A DNA stretch of 64,000 bases. It comes from Siderastrea radians (taxonomy: Eukaryota > Cnidaria > Anthozoa > Scleractinia > Rhizangiidae). The notes below the pieces were generated by a model. The model was not told the DNA's origin. It ran no database searches and was given only the letters and a program-made list of their open reading frames with translations. The stretch spans positions 16,787,201 through 16,851,200 of the forward strand of contig OZ024890.1 of the NCBI GenBank assembly GCA_964017195.1. Reading direction: 5' to 3'. This document shows, piece by piece, positions 24,984-33,735 of the stretch. The position numbers and the translations under genes were made by a program. The number at the start of each line of letters is the position of its first letter. The first letter of the stretch is position 1.

Positions 24984-25236
24984 TTTCCCTCACCAAAGAA
25001 CATAAGTCACTCAGCACGAACTCAAAGCTAGGAGTGACGTTCTGGGGCCTCGCTCGACCTATATACCCTAATCCGCGCAATGCCTCATGGGACATCTAGG
25101 GAGGGGGGAGGGGGGTCCCCCCGCCCCGTCCCCTCCCAAAGCATCATGGGACCTCCCTCTCATTGGGCCATTCCCTCTCACGTGACCCTTTTGTTTCTCT
25201 ATAAAAAACCCCCGTCCCACTCCATGTTTCACACTC
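24984..25236. promoter_or_regulatory. Second divergent promoter region, inverted homologue of the polB promoter
   Basis: The stretch 25075-25208 aligns in reverse complement with 8929-9070: the same TATAGAGAA-ACAAAA edge, the same GGGGGGACCCCCC core with C-rich runs, and the same CCCATGAG end. TATAAAAAA at 25200-25208 faces right, about 30 bp before the RING operon. Homologous control regions on two divergent gene pairs suggest shared regulation. Confidence 0.75.
25200..25208 (+). promoter_or_regulatory. TATA box (TATAAAAAA) for the RING operon
   Basis: 28-36 bp upstream of ATG 25237. A closer ATG at 25224 opens only a short frame. Confidence 0.65.
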
Positions 25237-25434
25237 ATGGATGATCCAGTCCTCAGTCCAGAAGCCCAACAAGTGATTGATCGTCTACGCACCTTGTTGA
25301 CTCGACTCGAAAAAGACTTGGAGGAGATCCGCTTCAAAGCTTCTTATTTTGAACTGCTTCGCTTTCACAGTGAAAAACACCTCAGTCGTAACGAATTGTG
25401 TTTATTAACCTTGAAAAACTTCTACCAGTGGTGA
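25237..25434 (+). CDS. 65-residue helical protein, copy 1 of a tandem pair
   Basis: Starts MDDPVLSPEAQQVIDRL; mostly a helical hairpin or coiled coil (RLRTLLTRLEKDLEEIRFKA) followed by ELLRFHSEKHLSRNELCLLT. The stop TGA abuts the next ATG with no gap. The next gene has exactly the same length and the same SPEA-Q-RL pattern, so the pair looks like an old duplication. Function unknown. Confidence 0.65.
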   Translation: MDDPVLSPEAQQVIDRLRTLLTRLEKDLEEIRFKASYFELLRFHSEKHLSRNELCLLTLKNFYQW

Positions 25435-25632
25435 ATGGGCGATAAGATCAGTCCTGAAGCCGTGCAAATCCTACAACGTCTAGGGGAGATCCGAAAACAA
25501 ATCCTTGACCTGGTCCAACCTTTGCGTTACCAAGTCCCTTACCAAGAACTGTCTCGACTCCGTCAAGAAGGCATCATCACCCTCACCGAATTTCAGCTCT
25601 TGACCAATCCACTCTTTGATCCTTTTGCCTGA
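25435..25632 (+). CDS. 65-residue helical protein, copy 2 of a tandem pair
   Basis: Starts MGDKISPEAVQILQRLGEI. Aligns without gaps to copy 1 (SPEA, RL, EL-R, E-LT positions shared). Its TGA overlaps the ATG of the RING gene by one base (TGATG), a stop-start arrangement favouring reinitiation. Function unknown. Confidence 0.65.
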   Translation: MGDKISPEAVQILQRLGEIRKQILDLVQPLRYQVPYQELSRLRQEGIITLTEFQLLTNPLFDPFA

Positions 25633-26042
25633 TGGCGCAATCCAAACCATGTGTGATCTGTTTGACACCTGTCATCAATTATGCCACCTTGAGATGCTGT
25701 GTTCAACCTTGTCATGCCGGTTGTGCTATCGCCTCTGACAAACCAGACACCAAGCAGATCCTCACTTGTCCATCCTGTCAACACGTCGTTCCTCTGTCCG
25801 TCCTTCAAGTCACCCCTCTTCAACGTTGGAAAGAAGACCCGGAGTTTGTGAAGCAAGTCAAGACCCTTTGGAAAGACAACCCTTTATGGTATGGTATTTG
25901 CTATGAAGGCGACAACGTCATGGAAGGATTCTGGGGAGAACTACGCGCTCCCTATGAGACCCACCGCAAAACCCTCTACTTTCTGGGCCAGACTAAAACC
26001 CAAGCCATTGCACGGATGAACACCTGTATCAGCTTCTCGTAA
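25632..26042 (+). CDS. RING-type zinc-finger protein
   Basis: 136 residues. Residues 7-49 hold CVIC, RCCVQPCHAGC and CPSC in the C3HC4 order with RING-like spacing (C7, C10, C22/23, C27, H28, C31, C46, C49), suggesting E2 recruitment and ubiquitin ligase activity. The rest (LQRWKEDPEFVKQVKTLW, MEGFWGELRAP) shows no known domain. Last gene of the rightward three-gene operon; an AATAAA lies at 26094-26099. Viral RING proteins often redirect host ubiquitin, but no target can be read from the sequence. Confidence 0.75.
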   Translation: MAQSKPCVICLTPVINYATLRCCVQPCHAGCAIASDKPDTKQILTCPSCQHVVPLSVLQVTPLQRWKEDPEFVKQVKTLWKDNPLWYGICYEGDNVMEGFWGELRAPYETHRKTLYFLGQTKTQAIARMNTCISFS

Positions 26043-26147
26043 AAAGGACCTTGGACTCTTTTTTTTCTACTTGTTGTCAACAAAATGAATGACCAATAAA
26101 GCATGTTCCATGACACTTTATTGTTTTGTGATCTTTATTACACATGT
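26043..26147. terminator. Convergent poly(A) region
   Basis: AATAAA on the plus strand (26094-26099) serves the RING operon, and AATAAA on the minus strand (26116-26121) would serve the third minor-capsid gene. Confidence 0.65.
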
Positions 26148-27192
26148 TCATGTTCGTTGACTTTTTCTGGAGAGTTCAAGGGTGAGGATGGTTCGGCCTT
26201 GTTTGAAGGGAGCCGGCTGTCCGTCGGCTGTTTGAATGTCCACTGTCAAAGATGGTTTGGCCAAGAGGAAAATACATCCGTTGCCTGGTATCAAATTGAT
26301 GATCGGTATTGCCGGCATCCAAGGTACGTAAAAACCCTTTTTCTTGATTTCCCACAATGCTCGGTGCCACCAAAACCGTGTAAATCATCAATTGTTGTTG
26401 TCCTTGTTGCGGTTTGACCGTGGGGGTGGTAGGAAAGGGTTGTCGACTGAGATTCGGACCCAAGAAGAAGTAATAATCAAAGTCCGGGTGGGTAAAGCTG
26501 ACGGAGACATGCCCTAACGGGGGCTATTTGGCGGGAGGACCAACCGTTGCTTCCCATTTATGGCGATCGTTGTAATCCACGATATGTTTCACCAGATAAT
26601 TTTTTTCTTGGACGATGCGTTCCGTGGGCGTTCCATCTTTGACCAATCCCATCAGGCCAGCCAATTTCCATTCCATTTCAAATTCCATGTTGGCTGGTAT
26701 GAGGACATACAACGAATCTAATTCAGGGGCCACGCCCGTATTGGTGATTTTCACATAGGGTTGAGCCAGGTTGAGAGCGGCTAGTTGTTGTCGTTTGGCT
26801 AAATCATCCACGTTCATTTTGGCTATATCCAACATGACTTCCATGTGTTGTTTTTCCATTTTGTACGCGATGGCAATCCAGGCTTCTTTCAAATTGTGGT
26901 AATACCCTGGTGGTAAATGGATTTGTTTGGTGACTTTCAGGGGCGCCGTGCCATCCGCACGTTTTGGCATGTATTTGATATCTGTTTTCATCCAATGTTT
27001 TTGACTATCTTCTTGCGTCCAATTCTGCTTGGTTTGAACTTCCAAGGATTGATTAAACCCCGGGTGGGAGATATGCACCAACGCCACTTCCCAATCATCT
27101 TCCACCAAATAATGGGAACGAGGCAGTGATGCCGTAAATTTTTGACCCGTGCCTTGCGCTTGATCACTCAGGAGGGTGATGTAAAAACTCAT
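26148..27192 (-). pseudogene. Minor capsid/penton-like protein, F54H12.2-like, copy 3, broken
   Basis: Starts MSFYITLLSDQAQGTG at ATG 27192 with a TATAAAAAGG box at 27219-27228. Family blocks are visible: SLPRSHYLVEDDWEVALVHI near the N-terminus, LGPNLSRQPF and LMIYTVLVAPSIVGNQEKG in the second half, and the final block LTVDIQTADGQPAPFKQGRT ending at 26148. A TAG stop at 26524-26526 lies in the same frame on both sides, and a frame change is needed near 26300-26340 to reach the final block. The span (1045 bp) is not a multiple of three. It is the first gene inside the right terminal repeat, separate from copies 1 and 2, and closer to the canonical family than they are. Confidence 0.8.
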
Positions 27193-27218
27193 GGTCACAA
27201 TCCTAACCCCTCTGGTTG

Positions 27219-27228
27219 CCTTTTTATA
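27219..27228 (-). promoter_or_regulatory. TATA box (TATAAAAAGG) for minor-capsid copy 3
   Basis: 27-36 bp upstream of ATG 27192, at the inner edge of the right terminal repeat. Confidence 0.65.
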
Positions 27229-27230
27229 CC

Positions 27231-27537
27231 TACCCCCGCTGCTCCAATTGGACTTTGGACTTTGCGCCCGCGTTTTCTCCGCGGTTTTACCCCCTCCTGA
27301 GCCCACGATCGATTTTTACGACTCGTCAGCGGTTTCCCATTAAAAAACACGCGACTTCCGGTTTAGGTGACGTCACTTCCGGTTCCGGTCATGTGACTTC
27401 CGGTTCCGGTGACGTCATTTCCGCTTGAGCCCGCCATCCCCTTAGCAACCATCGGTCAGCGGTTGCATTTCCGGTTAGCAACCACGAGAACCAATCAGAA
27501 GCCAGCATTGGTAGCCCTATGAGCCCCCTTTACTACT
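27231..27537 (-). repeat. Right terminal inverted repeat
   Basis: Reverse complement of the left repeat, about 90 bp shorter because it holds fewer internal units (TGAGCCC at 27299 and 27426 only). It also carries the TGACGTCA palindrome. The inner end lies directly beside the TATA box of the third minor-capsid gene. Confidence 0.9.
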
Positions 27538-27543
27538 CATGAT
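27538..27543. repeat. Right target-site duplication, CATGAT
   Basis: Partner of the left copy at 3519-3524 (five of six bases identical). The host reading frame continues across the two flanks if one copy is counted. Confidence 0.85.
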
Positions 27544-28439
27544 TGGACTCATCTCCGCTCATCTCTCCATTTAGCTCTTCTTGTAAGGACCATGCAAATT
27601 GTTCGTCACTCTTGATTTGAATTGAATTGATTTCAATCTTCTCACTATCGCTGGGAAAGTGTGCTGATAAGGAGGCAATCCCTGCATCATTAAAGGGACT
27701 TGCTTTCGAACAGCGTGGTTCTTTAACACCACTATACACTGCTGTATTGCTGGGACTGGGTTCAATCTCATCTCTATTTTGCTGTACAGCTTCACAATCA
27801 ACAGGGTGATCCTTATCAAAAACTGACCTTTCAAACTCCTTCTCATCACTACTATCACTGTCAATGTCAATTTTCTTGCAGACAAAACAATGCTTTCTCA
27901 ACTGCATGATAGGGATGGACAAGCTGCATTTGGGGCACTTTGTTAGTGGTGACTGGGTGGTAACAGGCTGTGGTGGTTCATCCAAAGACAAACAGCTTTT
28001 CATTGGGCGAATATATAAGAGAGTGCTGCTTCCAACAAGATCCCTGATGTATGGGATGGTGTAGCCATTACTTGGCATCAAAATTAACTTGAGGGGTCTT
28101 GAAGTTCCCCCTGATTCTGCTCGCATAAGTTCGAATGCCCCATCCTGTGATTTTAACTTCTCATATTCACTCTCAAGAACATCTTTAAAATGCTCAAAGT
28201 TCCCATTTTTGTTCGGAAAAACCACCCTTTTTCTGCCTAGCCCTGACTCTTTTAATGAAAGTAACGATTCCTGAGAGGGGGTCTTATCTTGTTCTGTGTT
28301 TGAGAGCAAGCAGAAGTCATGCGTCCACGTTTCTTTAGGCTGGATCATGATGACAGTTTTCCCCTTCGATTTTCCTTTTCCTTTCTTTGAAGGAATCTGC
28401 ATTCTGTTTCCTCCTCCTGAGAGAGATGGAAAAGCTCGC
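27538..28439 (-). CDS. Host HECT gene, exon 2 (5' part), interrupted by the Polinton
   Basis: Begins after an AG acceptor at 28440-28441 preceded by a T-rich tract. Encodes a Ser/Gly/Lys start (FPSLSGGGNRMQIPSKKGKG), a globular part (RKRVVFPNKNGNFEHFKDVL, LKLILMPSNGYTIPYIRDL) and a zinc-binding CPKC ... HCFVC segment, then an acidic linker. The exon runs into the element at 27538, where the first element codons give a stop. The frame resumes at 3524 on the other side. The ORF beginning at 28402 is not the native start. Confidence 0.8.
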
Positions 28440-28632
28440 CTAAAAAAGTGAAATCGAGAAAGTCTTATTTCTTAGCGATAACTAAGAAACTAAGTGATAA
28501 CTTAAAATTTTGGTCAGTTTACAATCGTTTCTCATTCCCTTCTATCTGGTGTTATTTTCTAATAACAAGCTGACAACACGTTTCTTGCTACTTTATGTCG
28601 CATTTCATTGCGAAAAATTCAAATGCACTTAC
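28440..28632 (-). other. Intron 1 of the host HECT gene
   Basis: GTAAGTG donor at 28626-28632 and TTTTTTAG acceptor at 28440-28447, phase 2. The joined frame is open. Confidence 0.75.
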
Positions 28633-28775
28633 TTCAAATCCCTCTCCACGGCATCAGAAAAAGATTGTGATGATGTATCGGAGGATGTAGAAGGTTGCTG
28701 TCGAGGGTTTTCATCTTCGATCTTAGAAATAGCGTCTTTTAAAATCGACACAACCTCGCTCACTTTTCTCGCCAT
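28633..28775 (-). CDS. Host HECT gene, exon 1
   Basis: ATG at 28775 followed by 47 codons (MARKVSEVVSILKDAISKIE at the start, a Ser/Thr-rich stretch, then VERDL), ending in AA before the GTAAGT donor. Joining to 28439 keeps the frame. The start is chosen because it is the first ATG of the open frame and the splice junction is in phase. Total uninterrupted host frame, counting one target-site copy, is 753 codons including the stop. Confidence 0.7.
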
Positions 28776-28849
28776 CTTGTTTTGATCACAAGTGCAAGAA
28801 TTGGCGGGAAGAGTAGAGTTACCGCTGACCTACTTATACCGTCGTCGAC
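28776..28849 (-). promoter_or_regulatory. 5' UTR / promoter side of the host HECT gene
   Basis: Upstream of ATG 28775. No clear TATA box; expected location of the transcription start. Confidence 0.3.
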
Positions 28850-29130
28850 GACATGAAGAACACGACGACAAAGAGAACGACGACAAAGAGAAATTACGAC
28901 GAAATGAAGAACCCGACGACAAGAGAATTTACGAATGTTGAAAAACACGACGACTTAACTAAATTACGACGAAACGAAGAACACGACGGCACGAAGAGTG
29001 GAACTCGACGACTCGAAGAACAGTATTCGACGGCATAAAGAAGTTCCGACGGCACGAAGAGTGGAACTCGACGACACGAAGAACTGTTTTCGACGACATA
29101 AAGAAGTTTCGACGCCACGAAATATAAGTT
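28850..29130. repeat. Degenerate CGACGAC/CACGAAGA repeat
   Basis: Head-to-tail variants of GACGACACGAAGAA with GTGGAACTC or AAAGAAGTT spacers. Open frames across it are by-products of the repeat. Confidence 0.75.
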
Positions 29131-29712
29131 TCGATTTTGTCCCCTATCTGACGCCATATCCGCAAATGGCAGCTTCTCGAGGCGCCTTCTTCGACGCAAC
29201 ACTGGTGGCTTGCAAATAATATTGAAATCCTTCACCGTGAAATTAATTAGACTGTGGGGAAAAATATCCTAAAATGCATTCACATTAGGGATTGTTCGCG
29301 TCTTGAAAAGTCGAACTCTGCAGTAAGATATAAAAAAAATATATCGATGTTTGCTATTTTAGACTATGATCGGAAGCTAATACTTTCTGCTGCTAGTGAA
29401 CACGTGACAATTTTTTCCTCTCGCCAGAAATGTACATCTATGTAATCTGCAACTTGTTTTGCACAGGTCAGAATTGTGTGGTGAATATGAAGTATCACTC
29501 TATTTTACTAGTCGAAAGATAGTTCAGGCATAACTTCGGCGGTGTAACATCACACCAAACAGGAGGACGGAATGTGAGTAAACAAACGCAGTTGTAGCCA
29601 AGTGCTACGCATTGAAAACTCACGATTATAGAGAAAAGTAAACTTAATTCTTTTAGGGAACTTGTAAAAAACAAATGGATGCCTTTTTTGTTAACCTTCG
29701 ATATGCTTTAGT
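29131..29712. other. Intergenic, no feature recognised
   Basis: AT-rich with only short frames. No RNA gene or transposon end seen. Confidence 0.5.
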
Positions 29713-30021
29713 TTAAAGCCGCGGCTACACGAGCGATTTTTTGCTTGCGATGGTGATGCGATTTTTTTGAAATTGTCGCGTCGCCAGCGCACGGCGAAAA
29801 TCGCCTGTGTAGCCACCCTCTGACAAGTCCGTGATTTAGTCGCAAAAAATTCAACTCATTAAGTTTCTCGCGATTTTTTTCTACGATTTTTTCATCTGTC
29901 GCATCACCTGTGCGAGGGTGGCTACACATGCGATTTTCTCCGCGCGCTGGTGACGCGACAATTTTCAAAAAAATCGCATCACCATCGCAAGCAAAAAATC
30001 GCTCGTGTAGCCGCGGCTTAA
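29713..30021. mobile_element. Fold-back MITE with ~100-bp terminal inverted repeats
   Basis: The left side (AGCCGCGGCTACACGAGCGA onward) is mirrored at the right end (...TCGCTCGTGTAGCCGCGGCT) with a long imperfect stem over about 120 bp per arm. TTAA-type sequence borders both ends (TTTAA on the left, TTAAA on the right), but the exact duplication cannot be assigned. No coding content. Confidence 0.8.
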
Positions 30022-31245
30022 ATCATGGAAAAAAATTCAGCTATCTCTACAGTTTGTTTTTACGTTGAGGTAGTCCGGCATCTGGGATGAAAACGGGAAA
30101 CGGTCATTCCGGTCGAGTTGCTGAAACAAACGCCATCACTATTTACATCGCCTTCTATCTTGTACAATTTCTTTCATAGCTTAAGTTATTTCAGACGTCC
30201 CAATCCCATCACCAAAACCTATCCTGTGACTTGACCAGAACCCGTTGCGTGACAGACAAATTTAGTTAAATCAGACCATAATAACACTGCGGTTTCTGAG
30301 ATGAATGTGGAGATCACTGCAAGGTTATTTAGTTTCTTCAGGGAATTAGCACTAAGAGATTTTAAAAATTCATTTGCCATTCGTTAAGGGATGTGAATGT
30401 GATGGCGGAATCGTTATTCATTAGTTGAAAGTCAATCTAGACATACCAGGAGATAACGGTCGATTCCACGCGTCACGATGGCCCTTGGACAGTACACCTA
30501 AAACTTGACAAAACCTGGCATTTAAACAAAATCTTATTCAAGGTGAGCTAGATATGACCTTTATCCTGTACTTTTCATGCAAATACCAAAGGAAACAAGG
30601 AAAAAATTCCAAGTTTTCGGCTATTCGGTCGGAGGCACGAGCCTATTGTTTGTACTGGTTGACAGGTTAATGTTGTGATTATCGGGATTTTGAGAGCGTT
30701 TGTACTCGGCGCTGATAAAAAGCCCGAAACTAATTTTTAAACCTGATTTTAGAATGGTATTTCGTCTTTCAAGAATTCTGAATTTCAAGTGATTTGGTGT
30801 TTTACCGGGGAGGAAAACTTTCTCTTGAAAAACTGTGCCAAATTGAGAATTCAAAGCAAGCGAATTTTAGTGATTTTCAGCAGCTCGCCATGACCTTGAA
30901 AATTAATTCACAGATCTAAAACAGGACTCAATTAATTCATACACACTTCGGAAGCAAACTTCCACGTTTAAAATGGGGGCTTTCTGGGGTGCGAATCAAA
31001 CAGAGCGAAGTTTACGAGAAGGTATGATACACGTTTATTTCGCGTGTTTACAAGACACGTGTGGCGTAAACGTGTTAAATTTTTTTTTTGGGCTTAAAAA
31101 ATTTTTTTCAAGAAAAAAATTCCACCACGTTTCTTAGATTACCATAGGGTATCCGTGGAAAATTTGTGAGGGAATTTTATTTTTCATCATGTGCCGCCAC
31201 TCGCTCGATGTTAGTGGACATTCCCTCTTAATGTTTTGTCCCAGT
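30022..31245. other. Intergenic, no feature recognised
   Basis: Only short frames without recognisable products; one T- and A-rich stretch at 31078-31120. Confidence 0.5.
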
Positions 31246-32923
31246 CCCTTGCACCAAGAGCCTGGTAAAAAGTCTGGTAAGCCTGGTCAAGTCTGGTTCA
31301 ACCAGACTTACCAGGCTTTTGTGAAGAAAACAAGTCTGGTAAAAAGTCTGGTAAGGCTGGTTTTACCAGGCTTTTAGGGTGAGCCTGGTTGTATTGTACC
31401 ACAGAAGCCTGGTAAGGCCGGTTTAGGGACGAAAATTATAACCTGAAAAGTCAGGTTAGTCTGGTTTAACCAGGCTTTTATGGCGAGTCTGGTTCGAAAA
31501 AATTACCTGAAAAGGTTGGTTAGCCTGGTTTAACCAGGCTTTCTTGGTATGTCTGGTTCAAAAACAAAACCTCAAAAACCTTGTTTGTCTGGTTTTACCA
31601 GGGTTTTCCAGAAAGTCTGGTTCGAACATATCATATGCACCTGAAAAGCCCGGTTAGTGTGGTGGAAAACATCACAGTACTTGAAAAGCCTCAAGCCCAA
31701 TGTTCTAAGAATTCAAAAACCTAGAAGCCCAGGTTTCCCTGGGCTTTCCAGGCTTTTGGTTAACAGTGTTTGACAAACGTTCCAAGCAATTCTTATGTGC
31801 CTCAATGATAATTTTTATTGCAAACTGTAGTGCAATTTCTAATACATATTCTATGGAAATTCAAATGGCCAGGGTACAAAATATAAACATGCACTACAAT
31901 TGCCATACCACCAAAACCAACAACGTACAGTCAATAATGATTATACAATGTATATCTTAACAAAACTTTCTAGTACCAAATCGATTTTAAACATGGAGCA
32001 ACCCTATAAACATTAACTAAACTCTAAGCTGGCTTATGACGTTTCAGCTTGACAAGTGACGGCCTAGGGATTAAAAATGGTTGTGACATTCGACACATTT
32101 ACAGGTACACACACTGTACTTTGCAAAATTTTACTTTGGTTGACTGAAATATTTTAGTCTCTACTGAAGAGCCAAACAAAAAAAATACAGTTAAAACTAA
32201 AGTGTTGCATTGCACTGTCGTCTGAAGATGTTGATTAAGATACTGTACAGAACTTGATACATTTGCAAAATAATACTGATCAGCCAGAGCTTTTACGATT
32301 GCAAATCAGATTCAGCAGAGGAACCAAAAATGTTTCCATTGCTAGACTATTACGTCATCAGCCAATCCATAGGACCGTCTGCACACAGGCTACTGTAACG
32401 TCCATTGTGTTGACAAACACTTGTACAAACCATTGATTAAAGCTTAACAATTCTAGTAAAGGGTTAAAAATTTTATTTCTTGCAAAAAATATGAATTCTC
32501 CTGTACATCTTCCAATTGCCACTGGATTTGACTCGTTATGCAGTGGTCTCACAAACCGTGATTCAGATTTTTTGCATCTGTGTTTGCATCTGTGTTTGTT
32601 TGTAAGCTGCTAAAGTTCCATGTGTCAGTATGGATTAGAGATAAAAAGTACTACTTGTACCTTAAGAAAATAAGCTAAAACTTTCAAATAAAATTAAAAA
32701 TTCGCAATGTAAGGCTGAGTGATAAAAGGTACTACATGTACCTCTGGAAAAAAAGCTAAACCTTTCAAATAGAAGGAAAATTCAAATTTGCAGACATGGT
32801 ATTGCTGGAAAACTATATTACAACTTTGGCTGAATTTCATCAAATTGGTTTAGGAGTTGCTCACTTAGAATTTAAAAACACATGCACAATTGCCACTCAC
32901 GCCCAACTGCAAAGCAAGCTCTT
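31246..32923 (+). repeat. Repeat A, truncated first copy (1678 bp)
   Basis: Direct copy of 35278-36955 with constant offset 4032. Begins CCCTTGCACCAAGAGCCTGG. Diverges at 32924, where repeat X begins (CCCTTGCATCAAG). Confidence 0.95.
31250..31770 (+). repeat. CCTGG/CCAGG-rich array at the start of repeat A
   Basis: Degenerate units mixing GCCTGGTAA, GTCTGGTT and AACCAGGCTTTT on both strands, giving many small hairpins. Also at 35282-35802 and, inverted, at 62697-63217. Confidence 0.85.
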
Positions 32924-32934
32924 CCCTTGCATCA

Positions 32935-33660
32935 AGAGCCTGGTAAAACCAGGGTTTTACCCTGGTCCAAGCCTGGTTAAAAAACCAGGGTACCCTGGTT
33001 CTTAAACCAGGCTTACCAGACTCAAACCCTATGTGCAAAAAAGTTTGGTAACCCTGGTTACCCTGGTTATTTAGAAAATCAGGGTTACCAGACATACCAA
33101 GAGCCTGGTAAAACCAGGGTTTTACCCTGGTCCAAGCCTGGTTAAAAAACCAGGGTACCCTGGTTCTTAAACCAGGCTTACCAGACTCAAACCCTATGTG
33201 CAAAAAAGTCTGGTAACCCTGGTTACCCTGGTTATTTAGAAAATCAGGGTTACCAGACATACCAGGGTAACCAGGGTTTAACCAGACTCTGAGAAGTCTG
33301 GGCTAACCTAGGTTACCCTGGTTACCCTGGTAAGTTTGGTGACCCTGGTTTTCTAAATTACCAGTGTTACCCGGGTTTAACCAGGCTCTTAAGGTCTGGG
33401 TTGACCAGGGTAACCCTGGTGAACCTGGTTAGCACATTTTCCTGAAAACCAGGCTTACCAGACTTGGACCCTATGTGCAAAAAAGCCTGGTTAACCCCGG
33501 TTTCCCTGGTAAGCCCGGTAACCGTGGTTGTCTGAATAACCAGGGTTACCCAGGTACATTATTTTTGACTATAACATCTGGGTCAACCCCGGTAACCTTG
33601 GTTTTTCTAAGAAGCCTGGTGATGCTGGGAATTCCAAGAAAGCATTGGAAACCAGTAAAC
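32935..33660 (+). repeat. CCAGG/CCTGG array in repeat X, with a 165-bp tandem duplication
   Basis: Two 165-bp units begin at 32935 and 33100, followed by shorter degenerate units. Open frames across it (for example 125 codons on the minus strand in copy 2) reflect the repeat period. Copy in X2 at 48085-48810. Confidence 0.85.
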
Positions 33661-33735
33661 TGAGGCTTGTAGCCAATGTTCAAAAAGACTAAAAAGCACA
33701 GTATCCTTAACTATGGATAACATGGATCTAGTCCT

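Larger units (their letters stand above)
3525..27537. mobile_element. Polinton/Maverick (adintovirus-type) element, 24.0 kb, complete but mutated
   Basis: Bounded by inverted terminal repeats that start AGTAGTAAAGGGGG at both ends and flanked by a 6-bp duplication. It encodes the diagnostic set: protein-primed PolB, retrovirus-like integrase with chromodomain, FtsK/HerA-like ATPase, adenain-like protease, double-jelly-roll capsid protein and minor capsid proteins. Coding density is high (roughly 85%) and GC content is clearly above the AT-rich flanks. Genes are packed with 1-40 nt overlaps. At least five genes carry disabling changes (see individual entries), so this copy is probably not autonomous unless the changes are sequencing errors. 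Confidence 0.97.

Noticed and set aside
28894..29235. 113-codon frame upstream of the host gene
   Set aside because: Encoded by the degenerate CGACGAC repeat.
29713..30021. Firm assignment of the fold-back MITE to piggyBac
   Set aside because: TTAA-like borders are shifted by one base between ends, so the target duplication is not established.
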